A stretch of 16,832 bases of DNA from Candidatus Zhuqueibacterota bacterium (GCA_013361015.1 JABWAN010000015.1:1-16832); one strand, 5' to 3'. Shown: positions 7,701 through 14,789, numbered from the stretch's first letter. Notes: generated by a model from the letters alone, not told the origin. A program made the numbers and translations.

Positions 7701-9124
7701 GCATGCACCATTTCATTGTTCATGCCCGGCGAGCGCGCGAGCAACAACGCCGACAAGGCGGAGACCAGCGGCGCGGCCGCGGAAGTTCCGGAAAAGGGCG
7801 CATACGAATTTTCCGGCATCGTGGTCCACACCTCCTCGCCGGGCGCAACCACATCGAGCCTCAGGCCGTAACTCGAAAACGACGCGCGTTCGTCGGAGGA
7901 GGTGCTGGCGCCGACGGAAATGGTTTCCGCAAAGCCGGCAGGATAGTACAACTCGTCGGAGGCGGAATTGCCCGCAGAGGCCACGAGCACGGCGCCGTGG
8001 CGATGCGCAAAACGTATCACCTCGCGCAGCATGGGCGAAATCACGAGGTCGCCGAAACTCATATTGATGACGCGCGCGCCGTTCAGCACGGCGTAAACAA
8101 TCGCGGAGGCCACGTCATCTTCTTCGAGCAGGCCCTGGCTGTTGCCCGCGCGCAATGCCATGATGCGACTGTTCGGCGCCAAGCCCGCAATGCCGATGCG
8201 ATTGTTGGCGGCGGCTGCAATGATGCCGCTCACCGCGGTGCCGTGGCCGTTCTCATCCGAGGGATCGTTGTCGCGCTGCAAGTAATCGCCGCCATCGGGA
8301 AGATTGGGCGCATCCGTGAAATCCCAGCCGATCACGTCATCGATAAAGCCGTTGCCGTCGTCGTCAATTTGATTGTAATCTTCCGCATCCGCGCGGCCGT
8401 TGCGGTTCAAATCTTCTTTCGTATTGCTCCACAAATTCGGTTGGAGATCGGGATGATCCAGGTCGACGCCCGTGTCGATCACGGCCACGAGAATATCCCG
8501 CGAGCCGGTTGTAATCTCCCACGCCTCAACTGCGCGCAATGTTGCGAGCGCCCATTGCTTGGCGAAGAGAGAATCGTCGGGTACAATTCCCCCCTTGAGG
8601 GGGCTGTTTTCTTTGGCGGCGATGTGTTCTGAACTCATGGTTGCATGCTGCGCTTCTTGGCGATCCACCTCAGCTTCCATCATAGACGAAGCCACGAACG
8701 TCCCCCTAGCCCCGTTCAAGGTGGGAGTTCCTGCACAGCGCAAGATGTGATTGAACTGTGCGTATTCTATTTCGGAGAATCCCTCGAGCTGTGAAATGAC
8801 AGTGGCAAGAGCGACGGAAGGCTGCTCATAACGCAGCAAGAGAAATCGGCCTTCCTCAAAAGTAAACTGCGCCGGCAACGCGGTTGCAGCGTGATGCTTG
8901 CCGGCTTGCGCGAGCACGGTTTGCAGTTGCGCACTTAAAACTTGCAGGGAGATTTCTTCGCCCTTGAGCAGTGCAGCAACAGAAGGCGAAAGCTTGAGTA
9001 TGAGTTCATTGGGCACGAAGCTTTGCGAGAAAACGCGGGCCGCGGCGAATGCGAGAAGGAGAGCCGCCCATTTCAATGCGCAAGATCGCAATGCGAGGCT
9101 GGTGCGAGATTGGATAGCGTGCAT
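4712..9124 (-). CDS. Secreted subtilisin-like protease (S8) with beta-propeller and C-terminal sorting domain
   Basis: A 1470-residue exported multidomain protease. In order: signal peptide (1-33, cleavage near VFS-Q); inhibitor-like propeptide (~36-130); a repeat-derived linker (~131-180); the S8 catalytic domain (~185-505) with Asp217 (VAVIDTG), His294 (NGHGTAVSG), oxyanion Asn386 (SAGNS) and Ser448 (FSGTSAAAP), so the triad is intact; Ig-like regions (~510-715); six FG-GAP/VCBS-type blades marked by DxDxDG-like calcium loops near 738, 788, 835, 888, 938 and 1006; an Fn3-like domain (~1080-1168); two SbsA-type Ig-like domains (~1170-1375); and a FlgD/T9SS-like C-terminal domain starting IYPNPF (1388). 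DGNG/DRNGR loops at 241-264 suggest further calcium sites. It probably acts at the cell surface or outside the cell. It starts 36 bp after the DUF5683 gene. The sorting domain implies T9SS-like export, but no T9SS genes are present here. Confidence 0.93.
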   Translation of the reverse strand: MHAIQSRTSLALRSCALKWAALLLAFAAARVFSQSFVPNELILKLSPSVAALLKGEEISLQVLSAQLQTVLAQAGKHHAATALPAQFTFEEGRFLLLRYEQPSVALATVISQLEGFSEIEYAQFNHILRCAGTPTLNGARGTFVASSMMEAEVDRQEAQHATMSSEHIAAKENSPLKGGIVPDDSLFAKQWALATLRAVEAWEITTGSRDILVAVIDTGVDLDHPDLQPNLWSNTKEDLNRNGRADAEDYNQIDDDGNGFIDDVIGWDFTDAPNLPDGGDYLQRDNDPSDENGHGTAVSGIIAAAANNRIGIAGLAPNSRIMALRAGNSQGLLEEDDVASAIVYAVLNGARVINMSFGDLVISPMLREVIRFAHRHGAVLVASAGNSASDELYYPAGFAETISVGASTSSDERASFSSYGLRLDVVAPGEEVWTTMPENSYAPFSGTSAAAPLVSALSALLLARSPGMNNEMVHAALHNSARDLGSPGWDRFFGAGRIDALAALQLEHVARAEIHAPLMDSGLSPHENNFVIRGTVIGAFVSEYELAYGAGNNPVQWHLLNRARGRQVLDDSLGRWPLQNLSDGVYTLRLQVHQQTGPMVEDKVRIFFDRTPPQIRDVRWQYMIAGDRHCALLEFATDDLCQPVLWWRPSGASASFTPRACNYLTTKHRLNFLPPTQHGEIEFYLVAANQSGLESREDNHENYYRLRFDQPEVNTLPLVELSLATPAPAGYLLNQATDFDRNGRGELVLSRYGESNSLGALAIFERTEDGFTQRFASARILLPRDVGDSDGDGRLEILAGYGAQSFVYEAANAATFPARLMWADTNGFWAARFANLDRDGQMEIIGRNDNLFSVWEKDDGDSFSKIAELSNFTRGDNLTGVPHAEIADFDGDGRQEILLGDSDGDLYIYEAAGNNRLVPAWSDSLPLSDSIDFIRAGDFDGDGKQDFAAGCHSDLALNAEHEFDSRHWLFRMYRASGDNQFEVIWEQRFFGLQAPKDFEAGLGAGDLDHDGREELFLNLFPHSYVVKYENAHAQVVWHYQPGRSNTTVVAALEQGRPAAFYFSDGERIRAFALPNDATGAPAPLGFEATLLDAHRLRLQWRAVAGAEGYAIYRATADSAGSLLATTASTEFVDQALVTEQVYRYAVATIDSQNATPIGPLTREVRVRASAAPRVLNAHFFPPYHVAVTFNEPMNEAIRGLDHFALHSEEDIAAPKRPESVALSRSNSEVILAFPRHPFPPGKYTIKVANAFDANGVALDTTAAAADFEVRAEPPRFYLASAKLESPQAVVLQFNLPVEETSARAVQNYALTVEPRFAEALGFVSAEVVATEPASVRLALRNGLIAPLGRRFVITATGVRSRSGLALFPGEGDALGFAPARNELNHVLIYPNPFLASRHAQLTIAGLTESATIAILDEQGRVLTTLQEKDGDGGYHWDTRNANGELLPSGVYLCYITAGQETAWTKFVIVR
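8586..8729. mobile_element. MITE-like palindromic element inserted in frame in the subtilase gene
   Basis: The left end ATTCCCCCCTTGAGGGGGC (8586-8604, + strand) and the right end AACTCCCACCTTGAACGGGG (read on the - strand from 8729) are inverted, degenerate copies of one terminus. The enclosed ~144 bp (48 codons with these limits) encodes a Met-, Ala- and Glu-rich linker between propeptide and catalytic domain. The left core (18 bp) recurs exactly at 10144-10161. Ends are approximate; no target-site duplication is evident and no transposase is encoded. Confidence 0.5.
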
Positions 9125-9160
9125 GAAAAGCCGTGCTGCTTTTAGTATTCTGAAGAGAGA

Positions 9161-9949
9161 TCAAAAGGGAATGCTGAGATTGAGTTGGAATGCTTTTGAA
9201 GAAGAAGCCGCGCCCAACGGCGAGGCCGGCGCGACAAGCAGAACCTCGAGAAGATTGATTGCCCAAATGCTGCCCGCAGCAATGAAAGCAGCATTGCGCA
9301 CACGATAGCGTTGGTTGTAAATGTCATAGCGGCGCGCAATCTGATTCGCGGTGTTCGCATCGAGGTAGCTGCGATGCGCCTGGCTTTGCGCAACTTGAAA
9401 CGCGAGACCCGTGCCCACGGCGAGTAAAAAGCCGGTTGTGTAAATCGCGCCGCGCGTGTGCTGGTGGAGATGGCGCTGCCCCCAACCCGGCAAGAGCAAC
9501 GAACGCCGCAAAGCTCCCAGCCGTTGATCTTTGATCATCACGTATTTAATCGCCGGCTTGCCGGAAGACAATCCCACACGATATTCATTTTTTACTTGCT
9601 CGAACATGCGCACGATTTTGGGTGAGACGAGCAGACTGTCCAGAGTCAAATCAGGTTGCAGTGAGAGCGCACTTTCAAAATTACTGCGCGCGACTTCGGG
9701 CTGCTGATGCAAGTAACCGAGGTAACCCATAATCAGGTGGAGCTGCACCAATTCTGTCGCAGAATATGCTTCGCCGTGCTCCAGAGCGAGACGGCCCAAG
9801 CGTTCGGCTTCTTCAAATTTGAGCGCTTCATATGCGCGTTGCACTTGCACGAAGGGGGGCGGGTTTTCTTGCGCGTGCAATTTGAACGCGAGCATAAGAT
9901 AGATGAAGAAGCATAAAAAACTTTTGCAAAGTAGAAGGCGTCGACTCAT
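9161..9949 (-). CDS. TPR/DUF5683-like exported membrane protein
   Basis: From the ATG at 9949 the protein has 262 residues: signal peptide 1-26 (basic SRR, hydrophobic core, cleavage LHA-Q), a TPR-like region (~35-110, YEALKFEEAERLGRLALEHG then NFESALSLQPDL), a linker, then the DUF5683-type motif ALRRSLLLPGWGQ (146-158) followed by two hydrophobic helices (~166-188 and ~219-241). DUF5683 proteins are common in FCB bacteria and have no assigned function. The reading frame is open to 10312, but that extension translates dispersed repeats (SPLEGGQGGV, NTPIKGG) and would bury the signal peptide, so 9949 is preferred. The GGGAGGA just before it comes from a repeat end and is unusually close to the ATG. 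Sits 36 bp upstream of the subtilase, so they are probably coexpressed; an envelope role is likely. Confidence 0.82.
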   Translation of the reverse strand: MSRRLLLCKSFLCFFIYLMLAFKLHAQENPPPFVQVQRAYEALKFEEAERLGRLALEHGEAYSATELVQLHLIMGYLGYLHQQPEVARSNFESALSLQPDLTLDSLLVSPKIVRMFEQVKNEYRVGLSSGKPAIKYVMIKDQRLGALRRSLLLPGWGQRHLHQHTRGAIYTTGFLLAVGTGLAFQVAQSQAHRSYLDANTANQIARRYDIYNQRYRVRNAAFIAAGSIWAINLLEVLLVAPASPLGAASSSKAFQLNLSIPF

Positions 9950-10161
9950 TCCTCCCTTGATGGGAGTGTTCTTTGCACCTTCGACGAATGTCATTCTGAA
10001 AGGAACTTCCCCGGCGCTGGCGACGCTCTTCTTTGTCATGCTGAAAGCATTTTTTCCCGCGCCGGTGACACTCACCTGTGCGAATGACATGAAAGAGGCG
10101 GCGCTCTCCGCGGCATTTGTTCTACGCGCAACACCCCCCTGGCCCCCCTCAAGGGGGGAAT
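9948..10161. mobile_element. MITE-like element between kelch and DUF5683 genes
   Basis: The left terminus ATTCCTCCCTTGATGGGAG (9948-9966, + strand) and the right terminus ATTCCCCCCTTGAGGGGGG (- strand from 10161) are inverted copies, bounding about 214 bp with no gene. The left end also continues TGTTCTTTG, comparable to TGTTTTCTTTGG after the left end at 8586, so the two elements share more than the palindrome. Two tandem 45-bp units lie inside. The left boundary touches the ATG of the DUF5683 gene. No transposase and no clear target duplication. Confidence 0.5.
9989..10078. repeat. Two tandem degenerate 45-bp units
   Basis: Unit 1 (9989-10033) and unit 2 (10034-10078) abut exactly and match at about 31 of 45 positions by hand alignment. 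Both begin TGTCAT-x-CTGAAAG and end in a CGCxGGxGACxCTC block. They lie within the MITE-like segment and do not look coding. Confidence 0.6.
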
Positions 10162-10185
10162 AGCCGGAACTGTGCAATAACGCTT

Positions 10186-11457
10186 TCAGTGGCGGCCTCC
10201 TTCGTGATTCAGTTTGAGAATTTTTTTCGTAATCTGCTCCGCGCCCGCGCGCACCAGTACGAAATACACGCCATTGGCCGCCTCGCGCCCGATTTCGTCG
10301 CGGCCATCCCACAATGCGAGGTATCGTTCCGAGCTATTCGTCATGGTCAAGAGGCGCACGCGCGTGCCATCGAGAGCATAGACTGCCGCGGTGAGAGTTT
10401 TGTTTTTGGATCGCACGTTGTGGACGAGGAGCTGCACTTGCGTTGCGAAAGGATTGGGATAGCTCAGCAACTCGAGAGTAACTGGCAGGGTTTTGCTCTC
10501 ACTTTCGACAACAGTAGCGAATGGCGGAGTGACTTCCAAATCTCCGAGCGCAGTTTTGTTCGCGTTCAATCCGCCGGCGATAAAGAGACGACCACCCAAG
10601 ACCGCGGCGGCATGCAGCTCGCGCGCGGTGTTCAGCGACTCATCTTCAAACCACTGGCTCAAAATTGGGTCGTAAAACTCTACGGCAGCCGTCGGTCCTT
10701 CCTGAGTTGAGCCGCCAATCGCCCACAGTTTGTTTTGGAAAATAGCGGCGGCCATATTGCCGCGCGCGAGATTCATGTCGTTGCGGCGCGTTTCGCCTGC
10801 GCTCGAATGATATCGTTCCAAAACCGCGACCGGCCCGTGAAAAAGGCCGCCGAACGTGAACAGCGAATCTTTCCAACTCAAAGCCGCCAGCGAGGCGCGC
10901 GGCACGGTGAGTTGCCAAAGGCTCGGCTGCCATTCGTTGGTGGCGGCGTTGAAATGTTCAATGCTTTTTAGATAGACCCCGTTTTCGGCAAATCCGCCGA
11001 TGGCCAGGAGTGTGTCATTATGCACCGCCAGCGCCGGACCATCGCGCCCAACCAACAATTGCGGCGCGAGCACTTCCCAGCGATTGCTTGACGCATTGAA
11101 GCGTTCGACCGTGCGCAATACAAAATCGTCCTGGCTCCCGCCGACGACATAGATTTCGTTATGATACACGATGGCGGCGGCATTGAAACGCGCTTGCTGC
11201 AGATTCGCTGCAAAGGTCGACCACTGCTGCGCCGCCGGATTGTAGCTTTCTACAGTTGCCACGGTTTGGCCTTGCGCATCACGCCCGCCAATGACAACAA
11301 TTTGGTTTTGCCATGCTACGGCCGTGAGCCCATAGCGCGGCGTCGGCATCGGATCCAGTTTTTCCCAAGGCAGCAGTTGCGCCATGGCCGCGCTGCCGCT
11401 GAGCCACAGCCAGCTAAAATGCCATACTACCCACTGTTTGGTCGTCAACAGTTTCAT
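10186..11457 (-). CDS. Secreted kelch-repeat beta-propeller protein with C-terminal sorting domain
   Basis: A 423-residue exported protein. A signal peptide (1-26, cleavage AMA-Q) is followed by six kelch repeats from ~36 to 310, each with a hydrophobic strand ending in the diglycine (IGG58, VGG107, IGG155, FGG204, IGG249, AGG296) and a later Trp/Tyr strand (VESYNPAAQQW, VERFNASSNRW and so on). Six repeats are enough for a closed propeller. After a short linker, SYPNPF (332-337) opens a FlgD/T9SS-like domain running to ~415 (WDGRDEIGREAANGVYFVLV). It is probably a surface or secreted binding protein; no catalytic motif is visible and its ligand is unknown. Starts 66 bp after the kinase gene on the same strand, so it may belong to the kinase operon. 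The 236 bp downstream hold the MITE-like element. Confidence 0.9.
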   Translation of the reverse strand: MKLLTTKQWVVWHFSWLWLSGSAAMAQLLPWEKLDPMPTPRYGLTAVAWQNQIVVIGGRDAQGQTVATVESYNPAAQQWSTFAANLQQARFNAAAIVYHNEIYVVGGSQDDFVLRTVERFNASSNRWEVLAPQLLVGRDGPALAVHNDTLLAIGGFAENGVYLKSIEHFNAATNEWQPSLWQLTVPRASLAALSWKDSLFTFGGLFHGPVAVLERYHSSAGETRRNDMNLARGNMAAAIFQNKLWAIGGSTQEGPTAAVEFYDPILSQWFEDESLNTARELHAAAVLGGRLFIAGGLNANKTALGDLEVTPPFATVVESESKTLPVTLELLSYPNPFATQVQLLVHNVRSKNKTLTAAVYALDGTRVRLLTMTNSSERYLALWDGRDEIGREAANGVYFVLVRAGAEQITKKILKLNHEGGRH

Positions 11458-11523
11458 TTCGAGGATTCCGAGATGAAGCTTGAATAAACAAAACTCCAGA
11501 TTACATCATCGGCGTCTCGCCCT

Positions 11524-13200
11524 TCACTCCCGGCGCAGTTCGATATTTAGTGTGTCTTTGCTACCCGCAATGAAAGCACGTTTCATTACAAACGTTTCGC
11601 GCTCGGGATGAGAAAAGGTGAGCGTGTGCGTGCCGGGCGTCAGCATGATTTCCCTCAGCGGCGTTTTGCCATAGGGTACGCTATCGACAAACACCTCGGC
11701 CCACGGCTGCACGTTGACTTTGAGCAATGCCACGTTTTCCCACAGCGAAACGCTCAAATGCAAGGTGTCGGCTGCGGTTAATTCCAAAACGCGCTGCACC
11801 GTTGGAAAGCGCGGATTGTGCAAAGTCAAAATTTGTTTGCCGGCGGGCAGTGCGAAAGTTGCCGGTTCGATATCCACCCTGCCGAGCGTGTCACCATGCC
11901 ATACGGCATAAGCCACCGGCAAGCACGCGAGGTGCAAATAGCCGAGCGCGGGCGACGCATTCTCCGTACTCAACAACGGAGGCGCCTCCACAGGTTCCGG
12001 TTTTTGCTCTTGTGCAGCAGGCATGGCTGCGGTCGGTCGCAAAGCTGCCGTATCGCGCATGCGCTCTGCTGATAGGGGACGTGCAGCTTGAAGCTCGCGC
12101 TCGAAGAAAGAGCTGGAATCCTGCCGTATTTGTGCACGCGGAGCCAGAGTTAGAACCGTGGATTGCTTTGCCACATTATCGGAATTGCCCGGCGCACTGC
12201 CGCCGCGCAAACGCGTGAGCTGCCACGCTCCCGTGAGCACGGTGAGCAACAACGAAGCGAGCGCGACATAGTGCCAATGCTGTGCTCGGCTTTGTGGGCG
12301 CGCCGATGACGCGGCTGCAATCGCTTTGGGCTGATACTGCTCGCCCTCCGCGAGAAATCGATTTAAATCGCTCGCCTCCGCACGCTGCTGCAACTCTGCT
12401 TCGCAAGCCGCCAATTCTTGCAGCACAAACTCGGCGTTGGGGCAACGCTGCTCCGGTTTTTTTTCCAGCAAACGATGCACGAGCGTGGCGAGACGCGCGA
12501 GCTTGGGGCCGAGCACGTTGCCGAGCGCGGCCGGGGTTTCATGCGTCACGCGATAAATGCGATCAACCATGGTCTCGCCGTCAAACGGAGAAATGGCCGT
12601 GAGCATTTCATACATGAGCACACCCACCGAAAAGAGATCGCTAGTTGGCGTCACGGCTTCGCCGCGCGCTTGTTCCGGCGACATGTATTGCGGCGTGCCG
12701 GCGATCTCGCCTTTTTCGTCAAAGCTGCCAATCGCGGCCGCCAACCCAAAATCCGTGACTTTCACGCGGCCTTCGGAATCGATTAAAATGTTCTGCGGCT
12801 TGACGTCGCGATGTACGATGTTGTGACCATGCGCTACGGCCAGCGCCGAGATGATTTCGCGCGTAAGATAGATCACGAGATCGGGCGGCAGCTTGCGCCC
12901 GTGCATAAGCTCCGCGAGCGTTTGCCCTTCGATGAATTCCAATGCCAAAAAGGGACAGGATTTTCCCGAGGGCAGTTGCGTTTCGCCATACTGCAACACA
13001 CGCACGAGATTTTCGTGCTCGAGCTTGGTGAGATAGGCCGCCTCTTTTTCAAAACGCACGCGCGTGCCGTCATCGGTCGCCTGCAGAACTTTAAGCAGCA
13101 CGAAGCGACTGCGTTTTTTTTCAAAGGCGCGGTACACCGTTGCATGGCGGCCGCGTTTCAACTCTGCGATGAGTTGATAGTCAGCGATCTGTTTGATCAT
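11524..13200 (-). CDS. Membrane Ser/Thr protein kinase (Hanks type) with PEGA-like periplasmic part
   Basis: A 558-residue receptor-type kinase. The kinase domain (~8-262) has Lys37 (LLKVL), catalytic HRDVKPQN with Asp132, DFG Asp150, GTPQYMSPEQARG (168-180) and SDLFSVGVLMYEML (187-200), so it looks active. The glycine loop is degenerate: LKRGRHATVY, where the usual form is LGxGxxGxVY, keeping only Gly17. One membrane helix (~310-329) is followed by a Pro/Ala-rich stalk and two PEGA-like beta domains (~418-485 and 488-557; the second holds VFVDSVPYGKTPL and LTPGTHTLTF). PEGA domains are usually extracytoplasmic and may sense the envelope. Its ATG lies 20 bp inside the end of the sigma-54 activator gene, so the two are translated from one message. 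The activator or the downstream secreted proteins are candidate targets or outputs; this is inference. Confidence 0.93.
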   Translation of the reverse strand: MIKQIADYQLIAELKRGRHATVYRAFEKKRSRFVLLKVLQATDDGTRVRFEKEAAYLTKLEHENLVRVLQYGETQLPSGKSCPFLALEFIEGQTLAELMHGRKLPPDLVIYLTREIISALAVAHGHNIVHRDVKPQNILIDSEGRVKVTDFGLAAAIGSFDEKGEIAGTPQYMSPEQARGEAVTPTSDLFSVGVLMYEMLTAISPFDGETMVDRIYRVTHETPAALGNVLGPKLARLATLVHRLLEKKPEQRCPNAEFVLQELAACEAELQQRAEASDLNRFLAEGEQYQPKAIAAASSARPQSRAQHWHYVALASLLLTVLTGAWQLTRLRGGSAPGNSDNVAKQSTVLTLAPRAQIRQDSSSFFERELQAARPLSAERMRDTAALRPTAAMPAAQEQKPEPVEAPPLLSTENASPALGYLHLACLPVAYAVWHGDTLGRVDIEPATFALPAGKQILTLHNPRFPTVQRVLELTAADTLHLSVSLWENVALLKVNVQPWAEVFVDSVPYGKTPLREIMLTPGTHTLTFSHPERETFVMKRAFIAGSKDTLNIELRRE

Positions 13201-14680
13201 AACCCCACTCTTTCAGCCGGTAGTGCAGCCAGCGCCGCGAGACGCCGAGCCGGGTTGCGGTTTGAGTAATATGGCCGTCGTTTTCACGCAGCACACGTTC
13301 CACCAAACGGCGTTCGTATTGTTCCAGCGTCATGCCGTCCATATAAAGCGGCTCGCTTTCATTGGCTGGAATTTGCAAATCGTTTTCCGCGAGCAAATCG
13401 TTTTTGGCGAGCACGACGGCGCGTTCGATGGTGTTTTCCAATTCGCGCACGTTGCCCGGCCAAAAATAGCGCCGCAATTGTTCCATCGCCGCTTCGGAAA
13501 AACCGCGCAGCGCTTTGCCGTTTTCTTTGGCGTAGCGATCGAGAAAATGGTGCGCGAGTAGAGGAATGTCTTCGCGCCGCTCACGCAACGGGGGCATTTT
13601 GAGATTGATGACGTTGAGGCGGTAAAACAGATCCTCGCGAAAGCGACCGGCGCGCACTTCTTCTTTCAGCGTTTTGTTTGTGGCAGAAAGGATGCGCACA
13701 TTCACTTTGCGAATTTGTGTTTCACCCACGCGCTTGATTTCCCCTTCCTGCAACACGCGCAACAGCTTGGCCTGTATCGTCGCCGAAAGATCGCCAATTT
13801 CGTCGAGAAAGAACGTGCCGCCGTCCGCCACTTCAAACAGGCCGCGCTTGTCGGTGATCGCACCGGTGAATGCGCCTTTTTTATGGCCGAACAACTCACT
13901 CTCCAAAAGAGATTCGGGCAACGCGCCGCAGAAGAGCGCGACAAAGGGCTTCTCGCTCAACGCGCCGTTGTAGTGAATGGCGCGTGCGACCAATTCCTTG
14001 CCCGTACCGCTTTCACCTTCGATGAGCACCGAGGCGCGCGAATCCAAAACGCGCTCCATGACTTCAAAAACGCTGCGCATCGCTTTGCTCTTGCCGATGA
14101 TTTCCGAGAAGCGATGGCGCGAGTGCACTTCCGCGCGCAGCCGGCGGTTTTCTTCGCGCAGATTTTGATAGAGCCGGGCGTTTTCCAGCGCAATCGCGGC
14201 TTGATTTGCGAACGCATCCAGAAACGGCAGTGCTTTTTGCGTGAAGGCCGAAGCCGCGGAATGGCTGTCCAGATAAATCGCGCCCACGAGACGATTCTTC
14301 ATGCGCAGCGGCACGCACGCGACGCTGCGAATGTGGTGTGCGATGATGCTCTCGGTTTTGGAAAGGCCCTCGGGCAGATCGCTGTCGTGCCAGACCACCG
14401 CATCGCCGCCGGAGAGAATGTGCCGCACGACCGACCCGGAAATCTGCGCGAGATCGGCAATAGCTTCCGGGCTGATGTTTTTCGCGGCGTGTGCGACGAA
14501 GCCGGTTTCTGTGTTCGGCGCTTTGAGCAAAATAAAACCGCGCTCCGCGGCCAGGGTTTGCATCGCGGTTTGCAGAATGCGCTCCAACAATTCGTTCGGG
14601 TCTTGAATCGAATTGATCTCGCGGCTGATTTCCACCAGCGCGAGCAGCGAAGCGTGATCGATGTTTTCGAGGACGGACAT
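13181..14680 (-). CDS. Sigma-54-dependent transcriptional activator with GAF domain
   Basis: A 499-residue enhancer-binding protein, NtrC class. The N-terminal GAF domain (~12-170) replaces a receiver domain, so control is by ligand or partner rather than aspartyl phosphorylation. After a coiled coil (~170-188) the AAA+ domain (~192-425) has Walker A GESGTGKE (222-229), the sigma-54 contact loop GAFTGA (269-274), Walker B FFLDEIGD (Asp293, Glu294), arginine-finger region FREDLFYR (347-354) and FWPGNVREL (406-414). A Fis-type helix-turn-helix ends the protein (~460-495, ITQTATRLGVSRRWLHYRL). All residues for ATPase and sigma-54 remodelling seem intact. Its 3' end overlaps the kinase start by 20 bp, so kinase and activator may form one pathway. 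An 18-bp perfect inverted repeat lies 27 bp upstream of its ATG. I found no convincing -24/-12 promoter in the window; its targets may lie elsewhere. Confidence 0.95.
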   Translation of the reverse strand: MSVLENIDHASLLALVEISREINSIQDPNELLERILQTAMQTLAAERGFILLKAPNTETGFVAHAAKNISPEAIADLAQISGSVVRHILSGGDAVVWHDSDLPEGLSKTESIIAHHIRSVACVPLRMKNRLVGAIYLDSHSAASAFTQKALPFLDAFANQAAIALENARLYQNLREENRRLRAEVHSRHRFSEIIGKSKAMRSVFEVMERVLDSRASVLIEGESGTGKELVARAIHYNGALSEKPFVALFCGALPESLLESELFGHKKGAFTGAITDKRGLFEVADGGTFFLDEIGDLSATIQAKLLRVLQEGEIKRVGETQIRKVNVRILSATNKTLKEEVRAGRFREDLFYRLNVINLKMPPLRERREDIPLLAHHFLDRYAKENGKALRGFSEAAMEQLRRYFWPGNVRELENTIERAVVLAKNDLLAENDLQIPANESEPLYMDGMTLEQYERRLVERVLRENDGHITQTATRLGVSRRWLHYRLKEWGYDQTDR

Positions 14681-14706
14681 AGGATTTTCAGTTGCTATTC
14701 ATCGGA

Positions 14707-14758
14707 ACCTTACACTTTACACGTCCCACGAACTGGTGTAACGTGTAAAGTGTAAGGT
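14707..14758. repeat. Perfect 18-bp inverted repeat upstream of the sigma-54 activator
   Basis: ACCTTACACTTTACACGT (14707-14724) and its exact reverse complement (14741-14758) flank a 16-nt spacer. It lies between the lipoprotein stop (14790) and the activator ATG (14680). There is no T-run after it on either strand, so a plain intrinsic terminator is unlikely. An operator, an attenuator hairpin or another dispersed repeat are the options. Confidence 0.8.
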
Positions 14759-14789
14759 GGGGCCCGTGTGTTTCCATTTGCAAAAAATC

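Noticed and set aside
6920..8632. 570-codon open frame on the plus strand, antisense to the subtilase
   Set aside because: The minus strand encodes a clear protease with intact triad and domains over the same bases. The antisense peptide has no domain-like pattern, is rich in Arg/His/Ala as typical for shadows of GC-rich genes, and has no start signal.
9947..10161. CRISPR array
   Set aside because: Only two degenerate 45-bp units abut without spacers, and no cas gene is present.
9950..10312. N-terminal extension of the DUF5683 protein (to 10312)
   Set aside because: It translates dispersed repeats (SPLEGGQGGV, NTPIKGG), overlaps the end of the kelch gene, and would put the signal peptide 121 residues inside the protein.
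13715..14755. 346-codon plus-strand frame antisense to the sigma-54 activator
   Set aside because: It mirrors a strongly conserved AAA+ gene and has no recognisable motifs.
14681..14789. Sigma-54 (-24/-12) promoter before the activator or other genes
   Set aside because: I looked for TGGC-N8-TTGC-like pairs in the gene-free gaps on both strands and found none I would defend.
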